DNA from: JAFAXD01 sp963833605
Lineage (GTDB): Bacteria > Pseudomonadota > Alphaproteobacteria > Rhizobiales > Xanthobacteraceae
Direction of reading: 5' to 3'
Length of the DNA stretch: 64,000 nucleotides
Assembly (NCBI GenBank): GCA_963833605.1
Contig: CAWHYZ010000017.1
Location: forward strand, 248,001-312,000
The notes beneath the pieces are model-generated. The model was not told the origin of the DNA and made no database searches. It worked only from the letters and a program-made list of their open reading frames with translations. Shown here piece by piece: positions 59,873-64,000 of this stretch; position 1 is the first letter of the stretch; the number at the start of each line of letters is the position of its first letter. The translations under genes were made by a program, and so were the position numbers.

Positions 59873-60934
59873 TCACGCAGCCTTGTGTTGCAGGAAACTG
59901 CGCTGGCCGGACGTGCGGTTTGGCGCAAAGCCGTTCTTTGCGAGCGTCTCGTCAATGCTGCCGTAGAAGGTGTCGATCTTGCAAATTCGACGCGCTTCCT
60001 TTCCATTGGCGACCTCGCGGCCGATTTCGCGCGAGATGCGCACGAGCTGTTCGACCTGCTTGACCGTGCTCATCTTGCTCTTGCGATCCTGCGTCCAGAG
60101 GTTGTCCTCGATTCCGCAGCGCACATGCAGCCCCATCGCGATGGCCATCATGTTGATCGGCAGCACGTTGCGCATGGAGCTTTCCAACGTGAGCACGGCG
60201 CCGTCGGGTGTGGCGCGCACGAAATTGGCGAGGTTGTAGATGTTGGGTGCGTCCATGCCGCCGCCGATGGCGACCCAATTCATGACCAGCGGGCCCTTGT
60301 AGACGCCGCGGCGGATCATGCGTTCGACGGTCTCGAAGCTGTTGATATTGTAGAACTGGAATGCGCTCTGAATGCCGGCCGCCGATAACCGTTTGACGTG
60401 CTCCTCGGCCCAGCCCGGCCCGCCGGGTACGACCATCTCGCGATATGCATTGTAGAGTTCCGGCTCGGACAGCGACGTACCAGCAATGTCGGCGGGCTCC
60501 ATCTGCTCGACCACGTTCATTTGCGAGGTGTTTACGGTGACGGTCACCTGATCCGGCTTTGGCTTGAGCTCGGCCAACATGTGGCGGGTGTCGTCGGAGA
60601 GCCACTTGGCCTTGTCGCCCTCGCTTTCCGGCGCGAAGGAGATTGATCCGCCGACCTGCAGAACCATGTCGGGCACGGCTTTGCGCAGGCGTGCCAGCAG
60701 CTCATTGAACTTGGAGAGGCGCTTGGAGCCTTTCCCGTCTGGTTCGCGCACGTGCACATGCAGCACCGTAGCGCCCGCGTTGTAACAGTCGACGGCCTTC
60801 TGTACGTGTTCGTCCATGCTGACCGCGATGTCTTCGGGGAAATCCGACGGTATCCACTCCGGACCGTAGGGTGCCGCTGTGATCACAAGCTTTTCCTGAT
60901 TCTCCGGGAAAAGTGCTCCATCGAGGAAGTGCAT
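59873..60934 (-). CDS. BKACE (3-keto-5-aminohexanoate cleavage-type) enzyme
   Basis: 353 residues of DUF849/BKACE. Metal-binding HVHVREPDG is present, together with VTVTVNTSQMNVVEQ and a conserved glutamate region. The family condenses acetyl-CoA with a beta-keto acid, releasing an acetoacetate-type product. The keto acid is set by active-site residues that cannot be read off reliably here. The neighbour TauD may open the pathway and the MFS transporter may supply the substrate. Confidence 0.88.
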   Translation of the reverse strand: MHFLDGALFPENQEKLVITAAPYGPEWIPSDFPEDIAVSMDEHVQKAVDCYNAGATVLHVHVREPDGKGSKRLSKFNELLARLRKAVPDMVLQVGGSISFAPESEGDKAKWLSDDTRHMLAELKPKPDQVTVTVNTSQMNVVEQMEPADIAGTSLSEPELYNAYREMVVPGGPGWAEEHVKRLSAAGIQSAFQFYNINSFETVERMIRRGVYKGPLVMNWVAIGGGMDAPNIYNLANFVRATPDGAVLTLESSMRNVLPINMMAIAMGLHVRCGIEDNLWTQDRKSKMSTVKQVEQLVRISREIGREVANGKEARRICKIDTFYGSIDETLAKNGFAPNRTSGQRSFLQHKAA

Positions 60935-60991
60935 GACTGTGTCCTTTCCGTCAGTGCGGTTGAGGTAGAATTTGATTGCTGTCTCGCGGTA

Positions 60992-61909
60992 TCAGAACGT
61001 GGCTTCGCCTTTGATGCCGGCACGCTCCATCTTTCGGTGACAAGGCGGGTAGTCCATGACCGCATAGTGCTGGGTCGCGCGGTTATCCCAGAACGCAACA
61101 CTGTTCGGCTTCCACCGAAAGCGAACCTGATACTCCGGGATCTGTGCCTGGCTGATCAGATACTGGAGAAGTTGCGAGCTACCAGGGGCGTAATCCTGGC
61201 CGTAGCGGACATTGGCAGCGGTGTGGAAATTCGTGAAATGCGTCGCGAAAGCGTTCACGAAGAGAATCTTTTCGCCGGTCTCCGGGTGCGTACGCACGAC
61301 TGGATGCTCTGCATCGGGAAACTGCGCCTTGAGGGCAAGACGCTTTTCGATTGGCATGCCGGCACCGAAGGTCGCCTCGATGCTGTGGCGTGCGCGCAGG
61401 CCGTCGATTTGGGTCTTGATATGGTCCGGCAGCTTCGCGTAAGCGAGCGCCATGTTTGCCCACATTGTGTCACCGCCAACTGGTGGGCATTCAACACACC
61501 GCAGCACGCAACCGAACGGCGGCTTCTCGCGCCAGGTCGCGTCGGTATGCCAGGCGTTCTCGTACCGGTCGTTGGGCGCGTCGGGCGATTTGTAGATACG
61601 CACAAGTCCGGGATGGTCTGGGTCGCTGCCGGCGACAGGATGGTCTTCGAGGTCGCCGAAGTACTTTGCAAATGCCACGTGCTCGGCCCGCGTGATGTCC
61701 TGATCTCGGAAGAACAACACCTTGTGCTTGAGCAGCAGCGATCGGATCTCGGCCATGAGACCGGGGTCACGCGATGCAGTCCCGAGGTGAATGTTGCTCA
61801 CCTCGGCGCCAATGGCGCAGGTGAGCGGTTCGATCCTTGGGGTCGATTTCAGGACTGACGCGGGTACATGGGCTGTTGCCTTGCCCGCTGATAGAGCCGT
61901 CCTCGTCAT
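60992..61909 (-). CDS. TauD/TfdA-family Fe(II)/2-oxoglutarate dioxygenase
   Basis: 305 residues from ATG 61909, with GAAGAGGAC upstream. Iron ligands H-x-D in NAWHTDATWR and the distal histidine in RATQHYAVMDY; the 2-oxoglutarate arginine is in CHRKMER. Overall it is like taurine/alkylsulfate or 2,4-D dioxygenases. First gene of the minus-strand catabolic run, divergent from the AraC regulator at 62064. Confidence 0.9.
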   Translation of the reverse strand: MTRTALSAGKATAHVPASVLKSTPRIEPLTCAIGAEVSNIHLGTASRDPGLMAEIRSLLLKHKVLFFRDQDITRAEHVAFAKYFGDLEDHPVAGSDPDHPGLVRIYKSPDAPNDRYENAWHTDATWREKPPFGCVLRCVECPPVGGDTMWANMALAYAKLPDHIKTQIDGLRARHSIEATFGAGMPIEKRLALKAQFPDAEHPVVRTHPETGEKILFVNAFATHFTNFHTAANVRYGQDYAPGSSQLLQYLISQAQIPEYQVRFRWKPNSVAFWDNRATQHYAVMDYPPCHRKMERAGIKGEATF

Positions 61910-62063
61910 GGCGTGTCCTCTTCCCTGGCGGGTTTGCATATTGCGTCGCAGCATCTGAACCGTGCTTTTGATGTGGCAAACCTATCGGACGCCGGCGAGC
62001 GGCGTTTGACCGATTGGGACAGGAAATTTAACATCTGGGGACATTGGAGCCTCAGAAGCCTCC

Positions 62064-63102
62064 ATGCCCCGTCTTATCCGCAGTGCGGTGCTCAACGGCT
62101 ATGTCGAGGTAGCACGAGCGGTTGGCCTCGACCCCTACCGCATGATCGCGCGCTGCGAGCTGCCGCCCGCGTGCTTGACCGATCCGGAAGTCAAAGTATC
62201 GGCAGCCGCGGTCGGGCGCCTGTTGGAAGAATCCGCGCAGCGGTCTGGAAAACTCGATTTTGGCCTGCAACTGGCGGAACGACGAAGCCTTTCCAATATT
62301 GGCGCACTCGCGCTGCTGGTCCGAGAGCAGCCAACGATCCGACGAGCAATCGAGGTCCTCATCGGCTATATGTACCTGCATAGCGAGGCCATTCTTCTGA
62401 GTTTGGAGGAGCACGAGGGAATGGCGATCCTGAAACTCGCCATCGACGTTCGGGCGTCCGGCGCCAGTGCGTCAGGGAGTTGAACTCGGCCTCGGATTTC
62501 TTCATCGCAGTCTGCAGCAACTGCTTGGTGAAAGCTGGAAGCCTCGCGCGATCTACTTCGCCCACGAACCATCAGATCGAAAGGGTGCGTATCGGCGGTT
62601 CTTTGGAACAGCGATCAAGTTCAACCAGGATTTCAACGGCATCATTTGTTATACCCGTGATATCGACGCCGCTGTGCCTGCGTCCGACCCCACAATGGCG
62701 CGCCATGTTCAGCAGTACCTTGACACACTGTCATCGCGTCCACATGCGACCACCGGCGCCAAAGTCCGCGAATGCATCTACATGATGCTCCCTTCCGGTC
62801 TTTGTTCGGCCGATCAAGTGGCGAAACGGCTGGGAACGGATCGCCGGACGATCCATCGTCATCTTGCCAAAGAGAGTCAGACATTCTCGGCGCTACTGGA
62901 TTCGGTCCGGACCGAACTGGTGACGCGCTACGTCGATAATCGTGATCGGTCACTGACCGTGGTCGCTGAGTTGCTTGGATTCTCTGCTCTCAGCGCGTTC
63001 TCACGATGGTTCCGCTCAAGATTTGGGTGCAGCGTGAGTGAATGGCGCGCCACGCAACCCGCTGCCGCCAGGACGGACATCCGCGACATCAGCTTGTCGT
63101 GA
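62064..63102 (+). pseudogene. AraC-family regulator (OruR/QhpR type), frameshifted
   Basis: The first part (MPRLIRSAVLNGYVEVARAV to about residue 135) is the N-terminal arabinose-binding-type domain of PF12625. The frame fails at 62464-62465 (CC run) and continues in the next as VRQGVELGLGFLH. The rest has the two HTH motifs (ADQVAKRLGTDRRTIHRHLA and LTVVAELLGFSALSAFSRWF). It probably controls the divergent TauD run, with 154 bases between. A relic copy is at 55.7 kb. Confidence 0.8.
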
Positions 63103-63259
63103 TCTTGGGCAGCTTGATGGGACGAAATGCCCTGGATCGCGGGGAAAATGTCGTCAAGTGCTAAAAATTTGTCGTCATAAGGCAAACACCGGCGACAGTC
63201 TTTGACTAGCAAAGCGGCCCGCGCACAGCGCGTTACATCATTACGCGCGGTCCCCGGCC

Positions 63260-63352
63260 ATGACCACCACCACCAAATTTGAGTTCGTGATTATCGTTGC
63301 CCTGGTTGCGATGGCAGCCTTCCTGGCGCTGTCGATGGTGATCTCATCATGA
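63260..63352 (+). CDS. Small hydrophobic protein 1
   Basis: 30 residues (MTTTTKFEFVIIVALVAMAA and a hydrophobic end), a single membrane helix. Too short to be found by usual gene callers. Stop overlaps the next start by 4 bases (ATGA), so coupled translation is likely. No family recognised. Confidence 0.45.
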   Translation: MTTTTKFEFVIIVALVAMAAFLALSMVISS

Positions 63353-63504
63353 GACCCGAAGAGAATTTGCGCCGGGAGCACCATCATGAACAGGATCCTA
63401 ACCCGGGGATCGACCGGCAAGTTATCGTTTTGATGCTCATAGTCGCCGTGCTTGCTCTCGTGCTCGGCACCGCGGCGCTCTGGATCGGGCTGCGCGGAGG
63501 CTGA
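63349..63504 (+). CDS. Small hydrophobic protein 2
   Basis: 51 residues with a charged, His-rich N-terminus (MRPEENLRREHHHEQDPN) and one membrane helix (VIVLMLIVAVLALVLGTA). It starts in the stop of the preceding small gene. The pair could be a two-subunit membrane micropeptide unit. Unknown function. Confidence 0.45.
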   Translation: MRPEENLRREHHHEQDPNPGIDRQVIVLMLIVAVLALVLGTAALWIGLRGG

Positions 63505-63656
63505 CTGAAACGGCCCCCGAAAATCTCTTCCGCCGCGCAAGTTCGTCATGAGATGAACAAACAATTATCGCACGATGCAAAATGCAACCTCCTTTTCATC
63601 TGTTCGCCGATTGAAGCGTAACCGCTGGCGCGCAGGTCGTATTGATTGAGATCGAG

Positions 63657-64000
63657 CTATTTCATTGTCCGGACCGAAGCGTCTCGCAGGTGTTTAGATC
63701 GCCATTGCGACGGCGGTTCGCTGAATTCGGTAGCGAACCAGCGCGTAAAGGAGCTCAATTGCGAGTACCCGAGCATTTCCGCGACCTGGAGCATGGAGTA
63801 GCTCTTGTTGGAGAGATAGCGCACCACAAGGTCGCGGCGGACCTCGTTCACCAGGTCTGAGAAGCACGTTTTCTCTGTGTCGAGCCGGCGCTGCAGGGTG
63901 CGTACATTGAGCCCCAGGCCGCTGGCGATCTGTTCGATCGATGCGCTTCCGAGCGGTAGCGACAGATAGATCGCCTTGCGCGCATCGAGCGTCGCGGACC
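63657..64000 (-). CDS. AraC-family regulator, C-terminal part (cut by window edge)
   Basis: The frame is open to the right edge. Two HTH units are seen (ASIEQIASGLGLNVRTLQRR and SMLQVAEMLGYSQLSSFTRW). They are the same type as those of the regulator at 62 kb. Its targets are not in view. Confidence 0.82.
   Translation of the reverse strand, partial: SATLDARKAIYLSLPLGSASIEQIASGLGLNVRTLQRRLDTEKTCFSDLVNEVRRDLVVRYLSNKSYSMLQVAEMLGYSQLSSFTRWFATEFSEPPSQWRSKHLRDASVRTMK

Overview
The window is GC-rich DNA from what looks like a soil- or water-type alphaproteobacterium of the Hyphomicrobiales (Bradyrhizobiaceae/Xanthobacteraceae-like). This placement is inferred from GC-rich codon use, several orphan Bug/TctC-type substrate-binding proteins, BKACE and TauD catabolic genes, Tat-exported solute receptors and frequent GTG/TTG starts. 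No rRNA, tRNA or CRISPR array was recognised.

Layout. 1-2.8 kb: minus-strand catabolic genes (MBL-fold hydrolase, VOC protein, LhgO-like FAD oxidoreductase, dienelactone-hydrolase-like protein), divergent from a taurine/nitrate-type ABC importer at 3.2-6.0 kb. The divergent region carries two copies of one operator-like motif. 6-14 kb: PYROXD2-like oxidoreductase, solute receptors, a methyltransferase and two frameshifted genes (C26 amidotransferase, PatB-like lyase). 14.3-28.7 kb: one giant modular surface/secreted protein gene of about 4,330 codons on the minus strand, cut in-frame by a 1,395-bp IS110-family element. Its modules are AIDA-like repeats, an Ig-like domain and vanadium haloperoxidase/PAP2 domain, a beta-propeller, a C-type-lectin-like domain and long beta-helix repeats. 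29-39 kb: solute receptors, fragments of transporter genes, a TRAP receptor, a beta-propeller protein and a LysR/TctC divergent pair. 39.2-46.7 kb: a cassette bounded by inverted copies of a composite palindromic repeat. It holds two exported atypical-kinase-like proteins, a DUF2252-like protein, an exported tyrosine-phosphatase-like protein with an altered active-site loop, and a radical SAM protein. 46.8-56.9 kb: mixed household genes (TPR protein, LOG-type protein, SnoaL, EamA, LssY, membrane metallophosphoesterase, Bfd, YeiH). 56.9-61.9 kb: a tight catabolic run (MFS, quinone oxidoreductase, hydrolase, BKACE, TauD), with an AraC regulator divergent at 62 kb. The right edge cuts another AraC gene.

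The two most unusual items are the exported kinase/phosphatase-like cassette and the haloperoxidase-containing giant protein. About fifteen one-base frameshifts occur in nine genes, and many can be repaired by changing the length of a short homopolymer. Some may therefore be sequencing errors rather than true gene decay; the IS insertion cannot be explained that way.
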